From Cymodocea nodosa (lineage: Eukaryota; Streptophyta; Magnoliopsida; Alismatales; Cymodoceaceae), in NCBI GenBank assembly GCA_036874045.1, contig CM072344.1, positions 6,048,501 to 6,112,500 on the forward strand: 64,000 bases of DNA. Reading direction: 5' to 3'. Position 1 is the first letter of the stretch. The number at the start of each line of letters is the position of its first letter. Shown piece after piece: positions 43,230 through 54,328 of this stretch. The position numbers were made by a program, and so were the translations under genes. Under the pieces are notes generated by a model. The model saw only the letters and a list, made by a program, of their open reading frames with translations. It made no database searches and was not told where the DNA came from.

Positions 43230-44618
43230 ATGGCTACTAGAATGGTAATTTTTCTTTATATGAAGGCCAAAATCTTAATCGTCCTCCTTTATTTGATAGA
43301 ATACATTTTGAATATTGGAAATATAGGATGACTATTTTTCTTCAAAGTATAGATCATAAGTTGTGGTTCATGATTTCTAAACTATGCTCTGTTAACTACT
43401 CCTTATAATACTTGGACAATTACTGAAAAATAAAATGAAACTCTAAATGCTAAGGGCTTAAATATTTTATTTTGTGCATTGAGTTATGAACAATTCAGTA
43501 AAGTGTTGGCATATAAATATGCTTATGAGGTGTGGCATGCATTAGAAATTTCACATGAAGGTACTTCTCAAGTTAAAGAGACTAAAATAAACATGTTGAT
43601 TCATAAGTACGAACTCTTTAAGATGCATGAAGACAAAAATATTTCTGAGATGCTTTTCAGATTTCTTGATATCATAAACTCTTTAAAATGTTTAGGAAAG
43701 AATTTTGAACAGAAGGATTTGGTGAGGAAAATTCTCAGATCCCTAAGTTCTAAATGGTCTCAGAAAGTAACATCAATTGAGGAATCACGAGATTTAAATG
43801 TTTATACTATGAATGAACTTATAGGAAATTTAACAGCTTATGAAGTTCAATTAAATGAATCACTGAGTCACAACAAACTAAAAATGAAGAAAGAAATAGC
43901 CTTTGAAATTAATTCAGATTCTGATATATCTACTAATTCTGACGAAGATTTGATTTTGCTAACTAGGAAATTCAAGAAAGCATGGAAAGCTAGGAAACAG
44001 CAAAGGAACAAAAATGATAAACCCTCAACGTCAAAATCACTAAATGATAAAAATTCTTCAACCAGAAAGTATGTATGTTACAACTGTAAGAAACCTGGAC
44101 ATCTTTCTCCATATTGTCCTATGAGGAAAAATGAAAAGCAAAGTAGGACAAATCAGAAGAAGACGGCTCAGAAAACTCAGAAAAAGTTTTACAAGAAAAA
44201 GGCTTTGAAAGTCACTTGGGATAACACGTCTGAACAGTCTGAATTTGAGGAATCAACATAAAAATCTTCACATTCAGAAGGAGAACAAGAGTTAAAAGAT
44301 GTTGCTCATGTGTGCTTCATGGCAGATGAGTCTGAGGTAATATCTGATCCTGGAAGTCATTCAGATTTCAACTTTGATGAATTATTATGTGCTTATCATG
44401 CATTATTACAAAAGCTTAAAGTATGTAAACTGGAAAATAAGAATATTAGAAAATCTTCATCCATTATGGAAGAAGAAAATTGTTTCTTGTCTACTACTTT
44501 AGAAAAGTTTAAATGTGATAATGAAAATCATGCTAGAGATTTGCAGAAATTTAGATTTAGTGAATGTATCTTGCATGAACAAATACAGAATATAAATGTT
44601 GAAAAATTAAAGATATAA
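43230..44618 (+). pseudogene. Copia D1 gag (SIRE-like)
   Basis: The start ATGGCTACT is at 43230. Early motifs sit in a shifted frame (SLYEGQNLNRPPLFDRIHF, YWKYRMTIFLQSIDHKLW), and after two frame changes the main open stretch is 43479-44261 (260 codons): LSYEQFSKVLAYKYAYEVW, HEGTSQVKETKINML, FRFLDIINSLKCLGK, LVRKILRSLSSKW, then knuckle CYNCKKPGHLSPYC (about residue 200) and a Lys-rich tail. The segment 44310-44618 continues with an acidic stretch and a coiled coil. Gag makes particles and binds RNA. These motifs place D in the SIRE/Maximus copia lineage (recognised from memory). Confidence 0.85.
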
Positions 44619-44638
44619 TCTGAAAAAGAAATGTTGAG

Positions 44639-45471
44639 AAACAATATAAATGAACTTGAATTAGAGATAGATAAATTAAAACTGAGAGAGCAAGATTTAA
44701 ATTCTACCATTGAGAAATGGAATTTAAGTCAAACTAACTAGTACCCCTACTGTGTCTTATAAATTTGGCTTAGGATTTGATTATCCTGAATATCCTGAAT
44801 CTCAAGCCAATAAAGGATTTATTAGTTGCAGTTCAAGTAAATCTAAGACTAAAATTCCTTTTATTATGAAACAAGGTAATAAATATGTAGAAGTAGGTAC
44901 TTCAAAGGATGAATCATGCAGTAATAATATAAATCAATGTGATTTGTCAAATTGTACTTCTAACATGACTATAAATGTTTCTAAAAATCTTGTTTCTTGT
45001 TCTGGAAATTCAGTTTTTAATGTTTCTAAAATTTCAGACAATTGTAGTAAACTGAAAATTCAGAAACCTGAGCATGTAATTCAATACACTAGTAGTAGAC
45101 CAATTACTCATTTTGCATGTGATAAAACTAAAAATTCTTGTGCAGAAAAAGATTTTGTATGTACGAAAAATGTTAATACAAGTACAAAATCTTGGTATGA
45201 ACTTACTAAAATGTATGAGCATGATCGAAATAAATTAATATCTGATAAAAATCGATTTGGTCTTGATTATACTACATCTAAAAACAAAAAGAATGATTGT
45301 AAAAGCAATAATGCTATATGTGAGTATGAAGCTAATGATAAATCAATATTACTTACAACAAATAAGAATATAAATGATAATGTTAAACTATTTTTAAACA
45401 AAAAGAAGAAATATGCGTTTAATGAACTTGGTCCTCAACAACATTGGGTATCAAGAAAAAGTTTTTCTTAA
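44639..45471 (+). pseudogene. Copia D1 gag-protease linker
   Basis: 239 open codons at 44752-45471, after a stop-interrupted coiled coil (INELELEIDKLKL). The protein is Ser/Asn/Lys-rich with several short Cys motifs and ends NELGPQQHWV just before the protease. Such long linkers between knuckle and protease are usual in SIRE-type polyproteins. A second copy lies at 62700-63080. No catalytic motif is present. Confidence 0.7.
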
Positions 45472-45474
45472 TTT

Positions 45475-45784
45475 GTGTTGGAGGAGGAAACAACATCAAA
45501 ATGGATCTTGGACAGTGGAGCGTCAAGTCACATGACCAGATAGAAAAGTCTATTACAAAATTTTACAAATACCATGAAAGAAGTGTAACATTTGGAAACA
45601 AAAGCAAAGATAAAATCATAGGTATGGGCAATGTTCAAATAACTCCTACTTGTGTTATTTCGAATGTACTATATGTAGAAAACCTAGGATTTAATTTGCT
45701 GAGTGCCATAAAACTAACTGAAAATGGATATTATGTAGTGTTTGAAGATAATGTATGCAAAATAATTGATAAAAATATGCAGAT
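45475..45784 (+). pseudogene. Copia D1 protease fragment
   Basis: At 45502-45540 WILDSGASSHMT is the aspartic protease active site, intact. A frameshift close behind moves the rest into the 45444-45839 frame (VTFGNKSKDKIIGMGNV, YVENLGFNLLSA). At about 45784 the sequence jumps straight to the RT C-terminus, so the rest of protease, GAG-pre-integrase, integrase and the RT palm are deleted. Confidence 0.8.
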
Positions 45785-46561
45785 GAAATGCTTAAGAAAT
45801 TTAATTTTAATGATACAAGGATTCGAGGAACTCCTATGAGTACTACTTTAAAGTTAGATATTGATGACATAGGAAAATCCATAGATCAAAGAAAATACAG
45901 AAGTATGATTGGTTCTTTACTTTATTTGACTACTAGTAGACCTGATATTATGTTTGCTGTGTGTATTTGTGCTAGATTTCAATCTAATCCTAAAAAATCA
46001 CACTTAATTGCAGTTAAAAGAATATTTAGATATATACAAGGAACTAAAAATTTCAGACTGTATTATTCTAAGGATAGTTCAATAGATCTTATAGGATATA
46101 CTAATGCTAATTATGTAGGATCTAAATCTGATAGAAAGAGTACTAGTGTCACTTGTCAATTATTGGGAAATAATTTGGTGTCATGGTTTAGTAAAAAGCA
46201 AAACTATGTAGCACTTTCTACTACAGAAGCTGAATATGTTGCTGCTGCACTGTGTTGCACTCAGATTCTGTGGATAAGGCAAACTTTAGAAGATTTTGGA
46301 TTATCTTATGATACAACTGAGATTTATTGTGACAGTAGTTCTGCAATAAATCATTCCAAAAATCCTCTATTACATTCAAGAGCAAAGCATATAGAGGTTA
46401 GACATCATTTTCTAAGAGATAACGTAATTAAAGGAAAAATTAAATTAGAATTTGTGTCTAGTAAAAATCAATTAGCTGATATATTTACAAAACCTCTAGA
46501 CGAAAATACAGTTTGCAACATTAGATTAAATTTAGGTATTTGTAGGCTATGTGTTGTGTAA
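45785..46561 (+). pseudogene. Copia D1 RT end and RNase H
   Basis: 257 open codons. It begins at KKFNFNDTRIRGTPMSTTLK (late RT), then [89 protein letters not shown] and LADIFTKPLDE. The RNase H catalytic residues are mostly kept (the first Asp of YxDADxA is Asn). Without the RT palm it cannot act as a polymerase. Confidence 0.85.
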
Positions 46562-48146
46562 AATGCTTAAACTCCACATAAAAAGATAAATATTATTGAT
46601 GATGTTGTTCACCTCATAGATATTATATACTTATTATAAATATCTAAAGTAATATCTAAACTGCTGCTTAAGATACTATGTATTTATTGTAAAATCATAG
46701 TAGTATCTTATTGATTTTAAGTAGTTTATCAATTTTAATGGTTTTTACGATTTTAAGTGGAAGTGTAAATGAAAAACATTAAATACTTCTGACGTTCTGA
46801 AATTTTGATTAAATATTTTCTTTGAATCAAGGAAAATTCATATGAACATGCATAAATTTGACTTAATTGATTAAACTTGTAGAATAAGTTATATGTAACT
46901 CATCTTAAACTGTTAATCAAAAGTATAAGCTTATTGAAACTGATTCATATTCTCAGTACAATCATAGAAGTAAAAATTGTATGAGATTTTTGTTTTATTG
47001 CATCTGTATTAATAGAATACATATATACTGTGCTTAAAATGAAAAGTGCTTACAAAGTGAAAATCTTTGAGAGTTTATTGATCAGTTTGATCACGAGCCT
47101 TTTGTACTTGAGTAGATAGGTATGTAAGGATTGTTATCCTGAAAAAGGATTCTTTAAATCTGGCGACCTAAGGTCCTGATCAGATCTGGGATTGTTGACT
47201 GAAAGCTCATTACAAGGGTACATTAGAAAGCTCTTGTATGATTCAAGCTTTTCAAACTAACTTTTAAAGAAAATTATCGATATTTACTGTTTTGAATAGA
47301 AAAAGTTGTTTCATTAATTACAGATATCTTTGAATCGCATATAGTTTCTACCAATATGACTACTGATTTATTGAATCAACATTAGTACTTTTGAAAATGT
47401 TTATTTGAGATACATTCTTTTATTCTCCTTGAATTAATCACATTGAGTTCAAAGTTGTGTTTTGATTCATATACAGTAGGAATTGATTCTGGAAATCATT
47501 TTTGATGATGTCAGGATAACGGAAGTCTTTGAAAAGAAAATTTAAAAGTATAGTTATACTTAACATCTATTATCACTACAAGTATATTTTGTATGTTGAT
47601 TGAATATATTTGAAGTATATTTGTAGGGGGAGGATTAACAATGTCGAAAACAGATTAATTTATTTTAGAATACAAATCTTAGTTAATCTGAATTAATGTC
47701 CTCTTAAAATCTTAATGAAATAATTTAAAAAGACAAATAAACAATTTTAGATTCAAAGGACAAAATGTTCAAATAGTTTACAATGTTCTCAAGATAATGT
47801 TAAGTTTAGCATGTGTGTGGTTTTCGGAACGTTTTAGTTGGAAGCATCTGAAAATTGTTTTAAGTGTACTAACTAGATGTTATGTTAGATAAGGTAACGT
47901 GTAAAATTGCCTCTATACGGCATTTTACTCGTTAGGTTAGTTAACTCAACGAGTTATACTTGAATATTTCGGGTACCTTGATTGAATAAACTTTATTCAA
48001 TATTTATTTTATTTCTAAACCCGACTTTGCTTCACGTTGAGTTATAAGCCTAAAAACCCTATTTAAACACTTATTACACAGACACTTAGGTTATTTGTAA
48101 ACTTTGTCAAGAAAATCTTTCCTGCTTGTTGCTATTACAACTTGCG
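46562..48146 (+). other. D1 spacer between RNase H and extra ORF
   Basis: No gene. 1.58 kb, collinear with 9271-10784. A block at 47060-47260 is the best conserved and also recurs at 18990-19210 on the minus strand. It has GTAGGGGGAGGATT at about 47624, and then a stretch with AACTCAACGAG-like units (47920-47960) that resembles the promoter-like parts of the LTRs. Confidence 0.6.
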
Positions 48147-50420
48147 ATGATGGTCTCCAAGTTCTACAAAGGTCGTGGTAGAGGAAAAGGCAAAAGCAGA
48201 AGAGATGAAAAAGGAAAAGAAATAGAGAATGATGAAGTTCCACGTACTTGGTTCGAGAAAATACTTCGAGTGGATAGAAGGTTAGCTGAAATTTATAAAA
48301 ATTACTTCTTTCCTCAAGGTATATTAGATGAAGTTACACAAGAACTTCAAAATACTGATGAAAGTATTACATAAATGGGTATTCGAAGTAAATATGATAG
48401 AGAATACAGAGTGAAATGTGTTGAGATTGCATTTCTAGAACAGTATGCAAAATATTTGGAAAAAGGTGTAGGTTCATCAAATAGAGCTCCTCAAACTCCT
48501 ATAAATGGTACAAGACTACATGCATTTGAGGAAGAGCATGAATCAGCTATCCCTACTCCTTTATATTCAAAACAAGTAGAATCAGATATTGCTGTAGACA
48601 AAACAAAAGTTGATAGTCTTCGAAAGGCCGTTGCAATAGAAAGTGCCTTAGAAGAATTAAAGCAGAAAACTTTTATGGAGCAATTTGAAAAGAAAATAAC
48701 AATACTTGAAAAGGAGAAACAGAAATGTTATAGAAGAAGGAAAGTCAGAAAAATTATGTCTAAGGAAACAAAGTCTATTGAAAAAGGAAAATCAGATGAA
48801 AATTTATTTCCAAAGGACAATGTATGTCTAGACATTGTACCTTATTATGCATCTGATAAACTCATCAGTTCTGAGCACACTGAAACTGATGAAGATAATG
48901 AGACTTTATTTTCCCTTGCTAGAAAGCTTGAGAAGAAATACAAGTCAAATATGAGCTCAAGTTTTTCTATTAGTACAAGTCCTAATGATGTAGAAATTAA
49001 CAAATCAGAGCATCAGGCACCTGACATTGAACAAGTTATTGCAGATATAATTGACAATGTTGAAGTAGTAATTAGTTCACAAGCTAAATCGTTTGGAGTA
49101 GCAGATATTGAAAATGTTAAGACTCCAAAAGAGCTAAAAGTTAACCAGCCTTCTACAGAATCTATAGAAATAGAGTCTGAGAATTCACAGCATGAATCAA
49201 TGGAATTATAAATTGAACAAAATGAACAATTACAGACAGATACACCGGCTGTAGAATTTGTGGAAAAATTGAACTCTGAACATTCTATAGAGACTGAATA
49301 GATGAATGTTTAGTATATTGACAATGTTCCTAACACTATTGAAGTTGAAGAATCAAGCTTACCTAAGCAACTTCAAGATAATATTTTGGAAGAGGAACAA
49401 CATGACATTCATTTTGAAGAAGAGGTTCCTGAAGATGAATTAAACTCTAAATCATGGCTTCAGGTATCACCTTCTTTGTGTACAATATTAAAAATTCAAG
49501 GTAATGCAATTCATTTTAGATCTGAAGAAGCATTGCAGAAATACAATAATCTGGTTACATGTCAGATTCTTCATGCTCGTCTAATAAAATTCAGAAATTT
49601 AATGGAAATAAGAGATTTGTTTGAGTTTCAAGGCCTCATTAAATTATTGCCAGTAGGAACAAAATGGAAGCAATATATAGAGCTTATTACAGCTTTTTAT
49701 AGCAATCTGGTCAAGAATGGAAATTTTCTGAAAACTCAAATAAATGAACAGGAGTGTATATTGTCTCCTGAGTTAATTTTTGAAGTTTTAGGATTAAAGA
49801 ATGAAGGTGTTGTTGTTACCAACAGATTTGACATGATAAGACAACTGGAATGGAACATTTAGTCTTTATCAAAAATTCCAGATGTATATTCTAAAATAAG
49901 ATTAATAGAAAATTTGAATGTAGAGGCAAGGTTTATTGCAAATATATTGCATGCCAATTTATTTCAGAGAGTTGGACACAATTTGGAAGTTAGTAGAAGT
50001 TGTTTATATGCAACTTATGGCCTGCTGAATAGAATTCAAATAAATTGGTTTGATGTATTTATGTCTCAACTACAGCATATGAGTTCAAATTTATTTTATG
50101 GTGATGCTGTATTTAGAATCCTTGCAAGCCAATTGACTTTATCCGACTAGCCCTTTGAAACTAAAGGCATGAGAGCATTTAGTGTCAAAGATTTGCAAAA
50201 ATTCCAGGCCATGCATAAACCTCAACGACAACAACAACAACAACAACAACCTGATACAGACCATATACAACAACAACAAAGTTATTCAGTTCAAGCAGAA
50301 CACCAAACCCAACTACCTCCTAACTTAGATGTAGTGCTTAACGACATCAAAAATGATATTAGGCATCTAGGAGATAAAATATGTAATGCTATAAGTGATA
50401 TACTTAGGAGGGGTCGATAA
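48147..50420 (+). pseudogene. Extra 3' ORF of copia D1 (putative plant-transposon-associated protein)
   Basis: Starts ATGATGGTC at 48147 and ends at the TAA at 50418-50420, about 757 codons with stops near 48372, 49209, 49302, 49861 and 50148 (several are CAA or CAG turned TAA or TAG). Layout: basic Gly/Arg/Lys N-terminus (KGRGRGKGKS), WFEKILRVDRRLAEIY, a long Glu/Lys coiled coil (LEELKQKTFMEQFEKKIT), an acidic middle, a compact domain at about 49492-49860 (IHFRSEEALQKYNN, LLPVGTKW, LSPELIFEVLGLKNEGVVV), then a Gln-rich tract (QRQQQQQQQP) and a short C-terminal helix. It replaces the env-like ORF known after pol in SIRE elements. I see no signal peptide or membrane segment. Function unknown; the compact domain may be PF20167. 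Confidence 0.68.
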
Positions 50421-50872
50421 CTGTTTTGTTTGTTTCTAAATACAAAATGTAATGTTTGTATTACTTGTTTGATTCATTGAACAATACATTTTTCTGTAAA
50501 TGTGTTCAATTATTATTCTTGTTTACAGAAATCGTTGTTGCAATTCTCTTATATATATATATATATATTCCCTGTAATTATCTTTTTGATTAATGACAAA
50601 AAGGGGGAGAAATATTATAAAAAGATGATTATGATCTTAATTGCATATATATATTATAAAAGGAGATGCTATTTAAATGGTTATTGACAGATGATAATTA
50701 GAAAACTGATACTTATATAATTATTAACATTTGAGAGTTTTAGTTCTGAGAGGTAAAATTTACACAAACAATAGAAATAAGCTTAAGTGAACCCAACGAA
50801 GGTACTTTGTTGAGTTAAACATATTTCATAATTGATTTAATATGGTTTTGTGATCATCAAAAAGGGGGAGAT
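50421..50872 (+). promoter_or_regulatory. 3' non-coding region and polypurine tract of D1
   Basis: AAAAAGGGGGAGA occurs at about 50600 and at 50858-50871; the latter abuts the LTR. A (TA)n microsatellite lies at 50549-50570. No gene. Confidence 0.8.
50549..50570. repeat. (TA)n microsatellite
   Basis: About eleven TA units in the 3' non-coding region of D1. Confidence 0.9.
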
Positions 50873-52636
50873 TGTTGAGTATTTTTGTTTTGATGATGTA
50901 TGCTGAATGAAAATAATCATATTTGCTCAATTACTATTTCTTGTGAAAAGAAATTAAAATCATCAATTAATACAGAAAAAGCTTACTGATATAAATATTT
51001 GTCTATATTGGATCTGAAGTTAATAACTAGTCCTTTCGTTGCATTAATTTCTCATTTAGCTAAACGTTAAGTTAACGTGTGTTTTTATTGAATAGCATGA
51101 TATGTTTTAAAGTTATATATTCTGTATCATGTATAGTGCACGTTTAGACAACTCGTTAAGTTAGAGTTTTGTTTGTATAGAGGTCACGTGAGAACTCGTT
51201 AAGTTAGAGGCTTAAAGGTTAAAATAGGTCACGTGATAACTCGTTAAGTTAGTGAGTAAAAGAAGAGACGAACTCGTTAAGTTAGTGTTATATACATGGT
51301 GAAATTATAAGTTACGAATGTTGTATTGTATCACGTGAGGTGCACATGTTTAACTCGTTAAGTTAACATAACAAAACGCATTGAGTTGCTATATTGAACA
51401 CTAAGGCAACGCATTTGGTTAGCGTTATAAACTTAAGTTGTTATTTTTGCACGTGGTAAAATTCTTATTATAAAAACATTTGTTTATTACTGAATCGGTG
51501 AGTTAAAGTTTTTTTCAGAGACTTACAGTCGTAACTATCTGAAAGGTAACTTAAGTCATGTTTTCAGGTCTTAACACGTGTCTCACTAGTTTTATAATAT
51601 AAAGAGTTTTTCGGTGACTTACATCCGTAACTATCCGAAACTTAAACTATTTTCGGTGAGTTCTCATTTAACCTTCCGAAAGAAAGGTTAAGCTGGTTCA
51701 TTGAGATAGCATAACACCACAGACTTAGTTCGTTGAGTTAGCTATAATACTTGTCACGTGAAATGACACATGATGAACTCGTTAAGTTAGAAACATTAAG
51801 TTAGAAACGTTAAGTTATATATATATACTTGTGTTACTCGTTTAGTTCACATTAAAGTAACGACTTCTTATTACACTGATGAAAAATTTTTGGACGAGAA
51901 AGTTTATCATACAGGAAATTTTTCAGAGACCCAAGATTGATGATTAAAGAAAATTTGAAATATAAACGTGGGTTGGAACGTGTGTGTTTCGATGAAGGAA
52001 AAAGAAAAGACGTGGAGAAGTGGAAAACTGGTAGTGATTAAATGTGGAGGATATGCATGAAATGAAGATACAATATAAAAGGCATAGAGTTCTTGTTGAT
52101 CGAACCATCCTTGCACACAAAAAGAAAAATCTTTTCAAGGATCAAACCATCCTTGCACACCAAAAGAAAAATCTTTTTCAGGGATCAAAAACACCTTCTC
52201 GGGGAAAATCTCTTAAGTAGAAGAAAATTCAGTGAAGCAGAAAAGGTTAGATTTATGTCACTTAAGATTTGAAGTATCAGAAGAAAGCAAATTCGGTGAA
52301 GCAGAGAAAGACAAGATATTTGTCACTAAAGAATTGCTAAAGAAGAAAAAGGAGAAAAAGAAAGATCTCAAACAGGGAGAAATGTTTTAAATTCCGCAAA
52401 TTAGTTTTCTCTGTTTGTAGTTATGAAATTGTTTAGACGATACATGGTATCGAGATATAATTGCATCTACAATTTTTGAGGAGAATTGAATTGTATATTG
52501 TAATTGAAACCTTGAATAAAAATTTTATGAAAACACTATCTCGACTTGTTTTTGAGTTTTAAAGTTTCAATTATATTTCAGAAAATATTAAAAATACACA
52601 ATTCACCCCCCTCTTGTGTAGCCATACGATCCTACA
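50873..52636 (+). repeat. D1 3' LTR
   Basis: 1764 bp, TGTTGAGTAT to CGATCCTACA. It has six CACGTG boxes (51185, 51230, 51332, 51450, 51575, 51755), most of them beside GTTAAGTTA or TAACTCG units. Near its end the CTTCACACA-like and AAAAGGCATAGAG parts may mark the start of transcription. It is the best reference copy of the D LTR in the window. Confidence 0.92.
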
Positions 52637-54328
52637 ATAATTGAAACTTTAAAACTCAAAAACAAGTCGAGATATTGTTTTCATAAAATCATTTTTATTC
52701 AAGGTTTCAATTACAATATACAATTCCAATTCTCCTTAGGAATTGTTGATGCAATTATATTTCGATACCATGTTTCATCTATACAATTTCATAACTACAA
52801 ACAGAGAAAACTAATTTGTGGAATTTAAAACATTTCTCCCTGTTTGAGATCTTTCTTCTTCTTCTTTCTTCTTCAGCAATTCTTCAATGACGAATATCTT
52901 GTCATTTTATGCTTCACCGAATTTGCTTTCTTCTAATACTTCAAATCTTCAGTGACAAAAATCTTACCTTTTTATGCTTCACTGAATTTTCTTCCACTTG
53001 AGAGATTTTGCCCGAAGAGGTGTTTTTGATCCCTAAAAAAGATTTTTCTTTTGATGTGTAGGAATGGTTTGATCCTTGAAAAGATTTTTCGTTTTGTGTG
53101 CAAGGATGGCTTGATCAACGAGAACTCTATGCCTTTTATACTGTATCTTCATTTCATGCATATTCTCCACGTTTAATCACTACCAGTTTTCCACTTCTCT
53201 ACGTCTTTTCTTTTTCCTTCATCAAAACAGACACATTCCAACCCATGTTTATATTTCAAATTTCCCTTAATCATCAGTCTTGGATCTCTAAAAAATTTCC
53301 TGCAAAATAAACTTTCTCGTCCAAAAATTTTTCATCATTGTAATAAGAAGTCGTTACTTTAATGTTAACTAAACGAGTAACACAAGTATATATATATAAA
53401 ATCTTAATGTTTCTAACTTAACAAGTTCCTCATGTGCCATTTCACGTGACAAGTACTGTAGCTAACTCAACGAACTAAGTCTTTGGTGTTATGCTAACTC
53501 AACGAAACAACTTAACCTTTCTTTCGGAAGGTTAAATGATAACTCACCGAAAACAGTTTAAGTTTTGGATAGTTACGGATGTAAGTCACCGAAAAACTCT
53601 TTATATTATAAAACTAGTGAGACACGTGTCAAGACCTGAAAACATGACTTAAGTTACCTTTCAGATAGTTACGACTGTAAGTCTCCGAAAAACTTTAACT
53701 CACCGATTCAATAATAAACAAATGTTTTTATAATAAGAATTTTACCACGTGCAAAAATAACAACTTAAGTTTATAACGCTAACCTAATGTGTTGCCTTAG
53801 TGTTCAATATAGCAACTCAACGTGTTTAGTTATGTTAACTTAACGAGTTAAACATGTGCACCTCACATGATACAATACAACATTCATAACTTATAATTTC
53901 ACCACGTGTATAATACTAACATAACGAGTTCGTCTCTTCTTTTACTCACTAACTTAACGAGTTATCACGTGACCTATTTTAACCTTTAAGCCTCTAACTT
54001 AACGAGTTCTCACGTGACCTCTATACAAACGAAACTCTAACTTAGCGAGTTATCTAAACGTGCACTGTTCATGATACAAAAGATATAACTTTAAAACATA
54101 TCATGCTTTTCAATAAAAACACACGTTAACTTAATGTTTAGCTAAATGAGAAATTAATGCAACGAAACGACTAGTTATTAACTTCAGATCCAATATAGAC
54201 AAGTATTTATATCAGTAAGCTTTTTCTGTATTAATTGATGATTTTAATTTCTTTTCACAAGTAATAGTAATTGAGCAAATATGATTACTTTCATTCAGCA
54301 CACATCATCAAAACAAAAATACTCAACA
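52637..54328 (-). repeat. Older D LTR (S), remaining 1692 bp, minus orientation
   Basis: Begins with the ATAAT duplication and runs to AATACTCAACA at 54328. Together with 41221-41287 it makes one full D LTR of about 1755 bp. It also has six CACGTG boxes. Its outer flanks (TTTCT at 41216, AGCGG at 54329) do not match, so its original insertion boundaries are lost. Confidence 0.82.

Larger units (their letters stand above)
41283..52641 (+). mobile_element. Copia D1: SIRE-like element with internal deletion, inserted head-on into an older D LTR
   Basis: ATAAT flanks it at 41283-41287 and 52637-52641. Order: 5' LTR with an inverted head (41288-43029), PBS, gag, coiled-coil linker, protease, RT end, RNase H, spacer, extra 3' ORF, polypurine tract, 3' LTR (50873-52636). 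Gag motifs match the SIRE/Maximus lineage, known for an extra ORF after pol. Integrase and most of RT are missing. Confidence 0.8.

Noticed and set aside
48126-48146. An earlier start for the D1 extra ORF at 48126
   Set aside because: It would use TTG; the paired ATGATG at 48147 is conserved in D0 and fits plant initiation.
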